From the NCBI RefSeq assembly GCF_003177035.1, contig NZ_CP029488.1, forward strand, positions 2,604,001 through 2,668,000: a DNA stretch of 64,000 nucleotides, written 5' to 3'. This stretch comes from Salinisphaera sp. LB1. GTDB lineage: Bacteria > Pseudomonadota > Gammaproteobacteria > Nevskiales > Salinisphaeraceae. The position numbers and the translations under genes are program-made. The notes beneath the pieces were generated by a model, which saw only the letters and a program-made list of their open reading frames with translations, ran no database searches and was not told the DNA's origin. This document shows positions 54,618 to 64,000 of the stretch, piece by piece (positions within the stretch are counted from its first letter, which is position 1; each line of letters opens with the position of its first letter).

Positions 54618-55546
54618 GGCTTGTCGGCACTGGCGGTGATCAGACGAAAATACGGCGGCTGGCGTTCTCGACTCCGCGCCGCGCAGTCACGCACCGTCAG
54701 GCCTGCCTGCTCGAGCCAGGCTCGGATCTGGGCCGGGGTGAAGCCGAGATTGACGTGATCGTAGGCCGCCACTGTGGCCTCGTGTTCGTGTTGCGCGATG
54801 GTGGCGACCACCAGCCGCCCGCCGGGGCGCAGCACGCGGGCCCCTTCCGCGAGCGCTGTCGCGGGATGTGCACTATAGCTCAAGGCGTGCAGCATAAACA
54901 CCTGATCGAATACGCCGTCTGCCCAGGGCAGGGCATGCATGTCGCCGATTTCGAAACCCACATTGGGCTGCTCGGCCAGCCGGTGGCGCGCGGCGTCGAT
55001 TACGGCCGCACTCAGGTCGAGGCAGGTGAAGTGTCGCGCGCGGGAGCTGAGCAGTTCGGCCAGCACGCCGTCCCCGGAGCCGACATCCAGTACGTCGCCC
55101 AGGTCGAGTAGCTCGATCATCGAGCGGCTGACGGCCTCCCAGGTCCGGCCGGGTGAATACTGGCGTTCCATGCGGCCGGCGACCGATTCGGCCCAGCTGC
55201 CGCGGTTGGTGCGACGACGCACGATCTCGGTGGCGCGCTCGCGGTCCTGGGCCAGCTGCGCGTCGTCGATGCGCTCGGATAGCAGACCCCAGAGCGGGCG
55301 CAGATCGCGCGGCCAGCGTGTGGCATCGACGGTGTAACGATTGCCGCCGCCCAGGCCGCCGTCAACCACCAGGCCGGCCTCGCGCAGCCGGGCCAGATGG
55401 CTCGAAATCCGGCTCTGCGTAAGCTGCGTGACCGAGGTCAATTCGGCCACGCTCAGCGGCTCGTGTCCGAGCAGTAGCAACAAGCGCAGCCGGGTCGGCT
55501 CGGCGAGCAGCCGAAGAAGCTGGGAACTGTCGTTGAGATCGAGCAT
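54614..55546 (-). CDS. ArsR-type HTH fused to a SAM-dependent methyltransferase
   Basis: The protein has 310 residues. Residues 1-80 are an ArsR-like winged helix (LLRLLAEPTRLRLLLLLGHEPLSVAELTSV; SRISSHLARLREAGLV). From about 150 a class I methyltransferase follows (VLDVGSGDGVLAELL; HALPWADGVFDQVFMLHALSY; GARVLRPGGRLVVATI). This fusion is known in proteobacteria, often next to methionine/SAM-cycle genes, but not here. It is coupled to the VTT protein gene. No arsenic genes are nearby. Confidence 0.88.
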   Translation of the reverse strand: MLDLNDSSQLLRLLAEPTRLRLLLLLGHEPLSVAELTSVTQLTQSRISSHLARLREAGLVVDGGLGGGNRYTVDATRWPRDLRPLWGLLSERIDDAQLAQDRERATEIVRRRTNRGSWAESVAGRMERQYSPGRTWEAVSRSMIELLDLGDVLDVGSGDGVLAELLSSRARHFTCLDLSAAVIDAARHRLAEQPNVGFEIGDMHALPWADGVFDQVFMLHALSYSAHPATALAEGARVLRPGGRLVVATIAQHEHEATVAAYDHVNLGFTPAQIRAWLEQAGLTVRDCAARSRERQPPYFRLITASADKP

Positions 55547-55586
55547 GGCGTGAATTCAGCGCACCGGTGGGACGCAGCGAGCATCC

Positions 55587-55617
55587 AATAAAAAGGCCGC
55601 TCCTGGTGAGCGGCCCC
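55587..55617 (-). terminator. Rho-independent terminator of the phasin gene
   Basis: On the minus strand GGCCGCTC/GAGCGGCC with a five-base loop is followed by TTTTTATT. It lies 22 bases after the phasin stop. Confidence 0.85.
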
Positions 55618-55638
55618 ATCAGCACTCGAGCCGGCGGA

Positions 55639-56763
55639 TCAGGTGCTGGACGATTCCGATCCGCTGCCGCTGCTGGAGCCGGTCGCGTCATTCGACGAAC
55701 CGTTGGTACTCGGCGACGGGGCCTTCTTGGACGCGGGTGTAGAACGCTTCGTGGCCGAGGTCTTGCGGCTCGCGGACTTAGCGCGCGTCGCCTCCGATTG
55801 GGTGCTCGACGTGCTTTTTTTCGTGCCCGTGGTCTTGGCGCTGCTGCCGGCGCGCTTCGTGGTCTTCTTGGCACCGCTGCCGGACGTGCCCGTGCTGGCG
55901 CGCTTGGCGCTCGTCTTCTTGGGCGAACTCTTGCGGGTGGACGTCTTGGCGCTGGACGTCTTGCCCGAGGCGGTCTTGGACGACGACGATTTCGACGTGG
56001 ACGACTTGGTCGTCCCCGACTTCGTCTTGCTGCCGGTCGCGGACGCGGCCTTGGTCTTGGATTGCGTGCCGCTGGTGGCGGCGCTGGCGCGCGCAGTCGT
56101 CGATTGGCGGGTCGAGGACGATGCGGCGCTCTTGCGGGTCTTGCCCTGGGGCGAACGGCTGCGTTTTCGGGCCGTGCTGCGGCCGGTCGTGGCGCTGCTG
56201 GCGCTCGCGCTGTCGGCGGCGGGTGCCGCTGCGTCAGGCGCGCTGTCGCCGGTGTTGTCAGCCGCCGAACGGACGTTGGCTTCGGCCGGGTCCAGCGTCT
56301 GATTCACTGTGTCCTGTATGGGCTGCGCGTGGCGGCTTGCCTCGGCGCGCGCTTTTTCGGCCGCACGCGCTGCTGCCTGCTGGGCGGCCTCGCTCATCTG
56401 CTCGGCCCGGGTGTCGGTGCCGCTCAGGTTCTCCCGAATCTGGGTCGAGACTTCGCGCCGCGTATTCTCCAGAATCGACAGGCTCTGACGTGCGTTCGAC
56501 AGGATGCGATCCATCGTGTCCTGCAGCAACTGCACCTGGGCCATCGCGAGATCGCGCGGCGCGCCGCCGTGCTTGAGTGTCTGCAGGCTGGTCAGCGCCT
56601 GTTCGTAGTGCGTCCTGATCGCGGACAACTCGTGTTCGGCGAGCTGCTCGATACCGTCGTAGATCGCCTTGTTGGCCGACGTCAGCGCCCCGGTGTAGTT
56701 GCGTCGCAGCGAATCGATGTCGCTGCGGATCTGCGTGATTGGATTCTTCTTCGAACGCGCCAT
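55639..56763 (-). CDS. Phasin-family protein with a long histone-like C-terminal tail
   Basis: The protein has 374 residues. Residues 1-150 form a helical phasin-type domain with heptads (ALTSANKAIYDGIEQLAEHEL; LQDTMDRILSNARQSLSILEN), which coats polyhydroxyalkanoate granules. Residues 165-374 are almost only Ser, Thr, Ala, Lys and Arg with short SK/TK/KKT repeats, like the histone H1-like tail of Pseudomonas PhaF, which ties granules to DNA. The tail here is Ser/Thr-rich instead of Ala/Pro-rich. No PHA synthase gene is in the window. A plus-strand open frame of 404 codons opposite it is a by-product of the repeats. Confidence 0.8.
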   Translation of the reverse strand: MARSKKNPITQIRSDIDSLRRNYTGALTSANKAIYDGIEQLAEHELSAIRTHYEQALTSLQTLKHGGAPRDLAMAQVQLLQDTMDRILSNARQSLSILENTRREVSTQIRENLSGTDTRAEQMSEAAQQAAARAAEKARAEASRHAQPIQDTVNQTLDPAEANVRSAADNTGDSAPDAAAPAADSASASSATTGRSTARKRSRSPQGKTRKSAASSSTRQSTTARASAATSGTQSKTKAASATGSKTKSGTTKSSTSKSSSSKTASGKTSSAKTSTRKSSPKKTSAKRASTGTSGSGAKKTTKRAGSSAKTTGTKKSTSSTQSEATRAKSASRKTSATKRSTPASKKAPSPSTNGSSNDATGSSSGSGSESSST

Positions 56764-56912
56764 GATAAAAAACGCCCATAATCCAGCGGATGAAGCGCTA
56801 GATAATCATGCTCGCCGATGAGTGTCAAAAAGCGGCGGTCGCTCGCATGGCGCGCGCGATCGCAGCGGCGGTAAAACGCGTTACCAAAAGTGTGAATGCC
56901 GTTGTGGCGCGG

Positions 56913-56933
56913 TTGACAATACGCTAGCGTATT
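56913..56933 (+). promoter_or_regulatory. Consensus -35 (TTGACA) overlapping a 16-bp palindrome upstream of fadB
   Basis: TTGACA at 56913-56918 runs into AATACGCTAGCGTATT (56918-56933), a perfect 16-bp palindrome that fills the promoter spacer. A repressor bound there would block RNA polymerase. It is not the E. coli FadR consensus; a TetR-type fatty-acid regulator is possible. A clear -10 at the right distance is not seen. Confidence 0.55.
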
Positions 56934-56956
56934 GAGCCAGGTTTTCACGACAAACC

Positions 56957-56984
56957 AGACCCCGGGCGGCGCCGCCCGGGGTCT
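56957..56984 (+). promoter_or_regulatory. 28-bp perfect palindrome in the fadB leader
   Basis: AGACCCCGGGCGGC followed directly by its reverse complement, then TTCATTCGTTTATT. In RNA this gives a very stable hairpin 27 bases before the fadB ATG. It may be a terminator or attenuator in the leader. Confidence 0.6.
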
Positions 56985-57011
56985 TCATTCGTTTATTGGA
57001 GCGTGTAATCC

Positions 57012-60387
<3,376 letters not shown>

Positions 60388-60408
60388 ACATATCGACGCT
60401 CGCAGGAG

Positions 60409-60433
60409 GAAGCCGGCCTTCGGGCCGGCTTTT
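60409..60433 (+). terminator. Rho-independent terminator after fadA
   Basis: Stem AGCCGGCC/GGCCGGCT with loop TTCG and a short T-run, 21 bases after the fadA stop. Confidence 0.82.
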
Positions 60434-60511
60434 CGACCGCGCGAACGGCCACAGACCGTCGCGCCGGCCTATGCTTTGTTTCCGGGGTGCCAGGTCTTAT
60501 AGTGATGGGCC

Positions 60512-61492
60512 ATGGAGCGTTTGCGAACATATCGGGGCCGGCGTTGGCGCGGCATCGTGGGGCTGGCGGTTGTGTTGTCGGCCCTCGCTGTTGTGGCGGG
60601 CCTGCCATGCAATGCCGAGGCCAGCCAACCGGCGCTCGATCTGCCGGTGTCCATGCCCGCCAGTGCCAAGACGCTGGCCTCGACCCGTTCGAAAAAAACC
60701 TATCCGTTGATCGTGGGCCGAATCGTTCAGCTTGGCGGCATCCCCGGCAACATTTCCGCCGTGCGCACCGTCGACGGTACGGCCATGCGGCGGACGTTCG
60801 TCGTCCCCGGCGCGAGCTCGGCCAAGGCGCTGGCGGCCACGCTTGTGCAGCGACTGACCCAGGCCGGGTTCGAGCCGTTGTTTTCCTGCCACGGCGCGAC
60901 CTGCGGGCCCCATTTTCAGAAGGTCTCTCCCGGTTATCGCGCCGCCCCCGCGCATTTCGACGGGCCGCTGGCCGGCCAGGTTTATCGTGCGCTGCGGCGG
61001 CCCAGTGCGAACGGCGATGAATACGTTGCCCTGCAGATCGCGCCGGACGACGCTGCGCTGGCGGTCCAGTTCGATGTGGCGCGCTCGCAACCGCGTGAAG
61101 TGGGGGCGATCTCGGTCGACGCGGCCGAAATGGCGCGCCAGCTCACGCAAACCGGCCATGTCGCGCTGCACGGTATATTTTTCGGCACCGACAGCGACCG
61201 TATCAAGCCGGAATCGCGCTCGATGGTCGATCAGATCGCCAAGCTGCTCAAGAACAAGCCCAAACTTCGACTGTTGGTGGTCGGCCATACCGACAACCGG
61301 GGCAGTTTCGCCTATAACCAGGCCCTGTCGGAACGCCGGGCGAAGGCCGTGGTCCAGGCCCTGGTCAAGCAGCACGGCATCGACCCGGCGCGGCTCAAAC
61401 CCGTGGGCGTGAGTTATGCGGCGCCGAGCGCGAGCAACGCCACCGCGGCAGGTCGGGCCAAGAACCGTCGTGTCGAGCTCGTGCCCTGGTGA
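60512..61492 (+). CDS. OmpA-family protein with a DUF4892-like N-terminal region
   Basis: This exported protein has 326 residues, with a signal sequence (IVGLAVVLSALAVVAGLPCNAEA; a Cys near residue 33 could also make it a lipoprotein). The middle part (residues 40-200, YPLIVGRIVQLGGIPGNIS) resembles DUF4892. The C-terminal OmpA domain binds peptidoglycan (FFGTDSDRIKPESRSMVDQI; VVGHTDNRGSFAYNQALSERRAKAV; GRAKNRRVEL). It anchors the envelope. It is convergent with tonB. Confidence 0.85.
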   Translation: MERLRTYRGRRWRGIVGLAVVLSALAVVAGLPCNAEASQPALDLPVSMPASAKTLASTRSKKTYPLIVGRIVQLGGIPGNISAVRTVDGTAMRRTFVVPGASSAKALAATLVQRLTQAGFEPLFSCHGATCGPHFQKVSPGYRAAPAHFDGPLAGQVYRALRRPSANGDEYVALQIAPDDAALAVQFDVARSQPREVGAISVDAAEMARQLTQTGHVALHGIFFGTDSDRIKPESRSMVDQIAKLLKNKPKLRLLVVGHTDNRGSFAYNQALSERRAKAVVQALVKQHGIDPARLKPVGVSYAAPSASNATAAGRAKNRRVELVPW

Positions 61493-61585
61493 CGCCGCGC
61501 GCCATGGTTCATATGCCGCCGGCCCTTGTTCGGGGTGTCAGTCCCGCTCATCGATAGCCCGCGTGCGGCGTTGTCGTGCCGGGCC

Positions 61586-62470
61586 CTAATGCAGCTTGAA
61601 CACGATCGGGATGATCAGTTCCAGCCGATTGCGCTGCGCGGCGGCCGGCATCGGCGGCAATGGACGCGAGGCCGCCAGCATCCGGCGAGCGGCGGCATCC
61701 AGCGCCGGCGATCCGGAGGAGGCGGCAATCCGGCTTTCCAGCACCTTGCCATCGGCATCGATGGCGAGAAAGAGTTTGACCGTGCCCTGCGTATGGTTCT
61801 GTCTTGCCTGGTCCGGATAATGCTTATGCTGGCCCAGCCACGCGCGTAGCTTGGCGATGTAGGCATCGGTAGCCTGCTCGCGGTTGCCGTAGGCACCTTG
61901 GCGGCTGCCCCCGGCCGGCTGGGTGGCATCGCGCGCCGTGACTTGCTGCGCCGGTGCGGTATCCGAAAGCGTCTGTTGTGGTGTGACCGATAGCGCGGGC
62001 GCGATCGCGGGCGGCCCGGTAGCATCGCTCGGGCCGACATCGGATGCCTGTGAAGCCGGTGCCGCGGCTACTTCGGGCGCCTCCGATGTCGCTTCGGGCG
62101 GGCTCGGTTCCGCCGCGGCGACGGCCTCGCCCTGATCACTCGGCGCATTGCCGATGGCGGGCGTGACCGGGTTGGCGGCTTCGATCGGCGCGTTCGGTGC
62201 GGTAACGCTGTCGGCCGTCGGCGCAGATGATGCCGATGCGCTGGTCGTGCGGCCGGCTTCGCGGCTGTTGTCGTGCAGTTGCTCGATCGGCATGTCCTTG
62301 ATGCTGGGCGGCGTGGTGTCCAACTTATCGAGCGACACCGTCACGCCGCGCGAGGTTTTCGACGAGGGTGTCGGTGGGGAGGGCGACCAGATCAGCAGTG
62401 CGATCACCAGCGTATGAAGCAGCGTCGCCCAGCCGATCGCGATCAGCCATTGCCGGCGGGAAATCCGCAT
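61586..62470 (-). CDS. tonB: Energy transducer TonB
   Basis: The protein has 294 residues: an N-terminal helix (WLIAIGWATLLHTLVIALLIW, with the Ser/His-type residue His19), a long Ala/Pro/Ser-rich spacer across the periplasm (about 40-200), and a C-terminal TonB domain (YPDQARQNHTQGTVKLFLAI; LESRIAASSGSPALDAAARRML). It passes proton-motive force to outer-membrane receptors. The ATG overlaps the stop of the upstream exbD (TAATG). Confidence 0.92.
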   Translation of the reverse strand: MRISRRQWLIAIGWATLLHTLVIALLIWSPSPPTPSSKTSRGVTVSLDKLDTTPPSIKDMPIEQLHDNSREAGRTTSASASSAPTADSVTAPNAPIEAANPVTPAIGNAPSDQGEAVAAAEPSPPEATSEAPEVAAAPASQASDVGPSDATGPPAIAPALSVTPQQTLSDTAPAQQVTARDATQPAGGSRQGAYGNREQATDAYIAKLRAWLGQHKHYPDQARQNHTQGTVKLFLAIDADGKVLESRIAASSGSPALDAAARRMLAASRPLPPMPAAAQRNRLELIIPIVFKLH

Positions 62471-62889
62471 TATCCGCGGGTTGATTGGGTCACGAGCCGC
62501 AGGCGATGGGCGCCGGCCGCCCGCAAGACGTGCATCATCTTCACGACTCGACTCGTGGCCAGGCCGGCGTCGGCGCGCAGGCGGATCGGCGTGTTCGGCC
62601 GCCGTTGCAGCCGTTGCCGGACCGCTTTTTCCAGCGCGTCCTCCTGAATCGGCTGATCGTTCAGGGCCACGCGACCGCCGGTTGCCAGCGAGATTTCGAT
62701 GCCCTGTTGGTCCACGGGGGTCGGGCTGGTCGAGTGGGGCGGCTTGACGCCCAGCGGCGAGGGTGTGGCCAGTTGGCCGGCGAGCATGAAGAAAATCAGC
62801 AGCAGGAAAACCACATTGGTCAGCGGCAATACCGCATCGTCCAGGCGTGCGGCCATGGAGGTCGAGCGACGGGCGCGCTGAAAACGCAT
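62470..62889 (-). CDS. exbD: ExbD-type biopolymer transport protein, second copy
   Basis: The protein has 139 residues with one membrane helix carrying the essential Asp (ARLDDAVLPLTNVVFLLLIFFMLAGQL: the Asp normally in LIDVVF is replaced in part, reading LTNVVF) and a periplasmic domain. The Asp of the usual PLIDVVF motif is Asn here, while the other ExbD copy keeps it. It is coupled to tonB. Confidence 0.85.
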   Translation of the reverse strand: MRFQRARRSTSMAARLDDAVLPLTNVVFLLLIFFMLAGQLATPSPLGVKPPHSTSPTPVDQQGIEISLATGGRVALNDQPIQEDALEKAVRQRLQRRPNTPIRLRADAGLATSRVVKMMHVLRAAGAHRLRLVTQSTRG

Positions 62890-63335
62890 CAGGACGAGTG
62901 CCCGCCGGCCCGGGCCGTGGCGTCCATCAGTGAAATATGCTGGACGCCGGCCTGCGACAGCGCATCCAGCACATGCACGGTGTCCTGCAGTGTGACGCCG
63001 TCGGCCGATCGGACCAGCACGCGGCGGCCCGGGTGCCTGCGCCGCGCCGCTGTCACCCGGGCGATCAGCTTTTTCATCGGCATATAGTGGCCCGCGAAGC
63101 GGACGCCGTCCGTGCGCACCTCGACCAGCAGGGCACCTTCGATGCCGTGGGCATGCGCGCTTCCCGAGGCGGTATCCAGCGTGATCCGGTGCTCGTCGGT
63201 GAAGTTATAGGCGAGCATGAAGAATAGCAGCAGGATGAACACCACATCGATCAGCGGCGTCAGGCCGATGAGCCGCGCGCGGCGGCGTCGGCCGGCGCTG
63301 CTAAATGACGGGGCGGCGATAGACGAAGGGTTCAT
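62889..63335 (-). CDS. exbD: ExbD-type biopolymer transport protein, first copy
   Basis: The protein has 148 residues from ATG 63335 (MNPSSIAAPSF); a longer frame overlapping exbB further is unlikely. The helix LIGLTPLIDVVFILLLFFMLAYNF keeps the proton-carrying Asp. The periplasmic domain follows, ending VQHISLMDATARAGGHSS. It overlaps the end of exbB by 35 bases and the next exbD by one base. Confidence 0.88.
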   Translation of the reverse strand: MNPSSIAAPSFSSAGRRRRARLIGLTPLIDVVFILLLFFMLAYNFTDEHRITLDTASGSAHAHGIEGALLVEVRTDGVRFAGHYMPMKKLIARVTAARRRHPGRRVLVRSADGVTLQDTVHVLDALSQAGVQHISLMDATARAGGHSS

Positions 63336-64000
63336 CGGTATCGATATCCGGTTCGGTATCGGGCTGCGACGGATCGAGTATGAAAATACGCGTGACGATG
63401 CTATCCATCTCCTGGGCCTGGCGATCAATAAGGCGTTCGAACCAGTTCACCGCAACCATGACCGGCATGGCCACCCCCAGACCGACGGCGGTGGTCAGCA
63501 GCGCCTGCCAGATGCCGCCGGAGAGCAGCGCCGGGTTGACCTGGTTGCCCGCGGCCTGGAGCGCCTGGAATGCCTCGATCATGCCGAGCACGGTGCCGAA
63601 CAGGCCGAGCAGCGGCGAGAGCGATGCGATGACTTCGAGCGTGCGCAGATGCGAGCGGAGTTCCTCGAGGATATCGGCGCCGTATTGCATGATCTCTTCG
63701 CGTATCCGGGCTTCGGGCAGGCTTTGACGCGCCTTGAGCTCCAGCGTGCGCCGGGCCACCCGGGCCACCGGGCTGCGCGAGCGCCGCGTCGCGGCCAGCG
63801 CCGCGGGCGCATTGCCGGTTCGGTAGAGCGAGAGTGCCTCGCGTGCCGAGCGGAAGTCGCTGATCCCGGCGGTGCGGAACTGCATCAGCTTGGCCACGAT
63901 GATCGTGATCGCGACGATCGATATCAGCGCCAGAAGAATCACGACCGGGCCGCCGACAAGCAGTTTGTCGTTGAGGTGGTTGAGCAGTTCGACTAGATTT
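63301..64000 (-). CDS. exbB: ExbB/TolQ-family proton channel protein, 5' end outside window
   Basis: The reading frame runs to the window edge (NLVELLNHLNDKLLVGGPVV precedes the GTG at 63942), so the start lies beyond 64000. Visible are the first membrane helix (VILLALISIVAITIIVAKL), a cytoplasmic loop, and the two conserved helices (LSPLLGLFGTVLGMIEAFQAL; ALLTTAVGLGVAMPVMVAVNWF) with the Thr-rich proton path. It works with ExbD and TonB. The order exbB-exbD-exbD-tonB is one operon. Confidence 0.9.
   Translation of the reverse strand, partial: NLVELLNHLNDKLLVGGPVVILLALISIVAITIIVAKLMQFRTAGISDFRSAREALSLYRTGNAPAALAATRRSRSPVARVARRTLELKARQSLPEARIREEIMQYGADILEELRSHLRTLEVIASLSPLLGLFGTVLGMIEAFQALQAAGNQVNPALLSGGIWQALLTTAVGLGVAMPVMVAVNWFERLIDRQAQEMDSIVTRIFILDPSQPDTEPDIDTDEPFVYRRPVI

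Noticed and set aside
55567-56781. 404-codon open frame on the plus strand opposite the phasin gene
   Set aside because: Its Arg/Gly/Leu-rich sequence is the complement of the S/T/K repeats; the minus-strand gene has a phasin domain and its own terminator.

Overview
The window looks like chromosome of a high-GC gammaproteobacterium adapted to salt, of the Salinisphaera/Halomonas kind (inference from gene content only). The housekeeping order tig-clpP-clpX-lon-hupB-tRNA-Val-tRNA-Asp-ppiD-fabI, the fadB-fadA pair, and the mltD-gloB / methyltransferase-rnhA-dnaQ neighbourhood are all typical of Gammaproteobacteria. Two quaternary-amine (osmolyte) uptake gene sets and a large Mrp-type cation/proton antiporter operon fit a saline habitat.

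Layout. 1-5216: the end of a CitA/DcuS-like sensor kinase, its response regulator, and a complete OpuC/Osm-type ABC importer (ATPase, two permeases, binding protein). 5217-11532: a LysR regulator divergent from a presumed catabolic cluster of two different Fe(II)/2-oxoglutarate oxygenases, an M24-fold protein close to DddP, and a ProX-like binding protein. 11533-21480: an accessory, decaying stretch that starts at tRNA-Arg and holds 183-bp tandem repeats carrying a piece of that tRNA, a Dps-like protein without ferroxidase residues, three paralogues of an unrecognised small protein family, a receiver-only regulator, a broken FixJ-like regulator, a 1346-residue CheB-CheR-PAS-histidine kinase, and a broken heavy-metal P-type ATPase. 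21421-21663: a tRNA-His/tRNA-Lys operon. 21621-30545: an 8.9-kb integrative element inserted at the 3' end of tRNA-Lys and bounded by a 46-bp direct repeat; it carries a Hachiman (HamA/HamB) anti-phage system, a phage-GPA-type HUH replication protein, a small HTH protein and a tyrosine integrase. 30673-46126: aldo/keto reductase, then the protein quality-control and nucleoid genes, ppiD, fabI, mltD, gloB, rnhA and dnaQ. 46191-53824: an Mrp-like operon with three ND-type subunits. 53880-56763: a VTT membrane protein, an ArsR-methyltransferase fusion, and a phasin with a histone-like tail. 57012-60387: fadBA. 60512-64000: an OmpA-like protein and the tonB-exbD-exbD-exbB system (exbB runs off the window).

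The most interesting unit is the Hachiman island. The hamA frame is interrupted at a run of eight A residues, exactly where a -1 shift restores 49 further codons that overlap the hamB start. This is either a programmed frameshift or transcript slippage that produces full-length HamA, or a recent inactivating deletion. The element also contains a second, degenerate tRNA-Lys-end copy, which suggests layered insertions at the same site.

The second point of interest is the LysR-oxygenase-M24-oxygenase-ProX cluster. Its M24 protein keeps all six metal ligands at the same spacing as the DMSP lyase DddP, but has Gly where I recall DddP having its catalytic Asp. This suggests a related but different reaction on an osmolyte.
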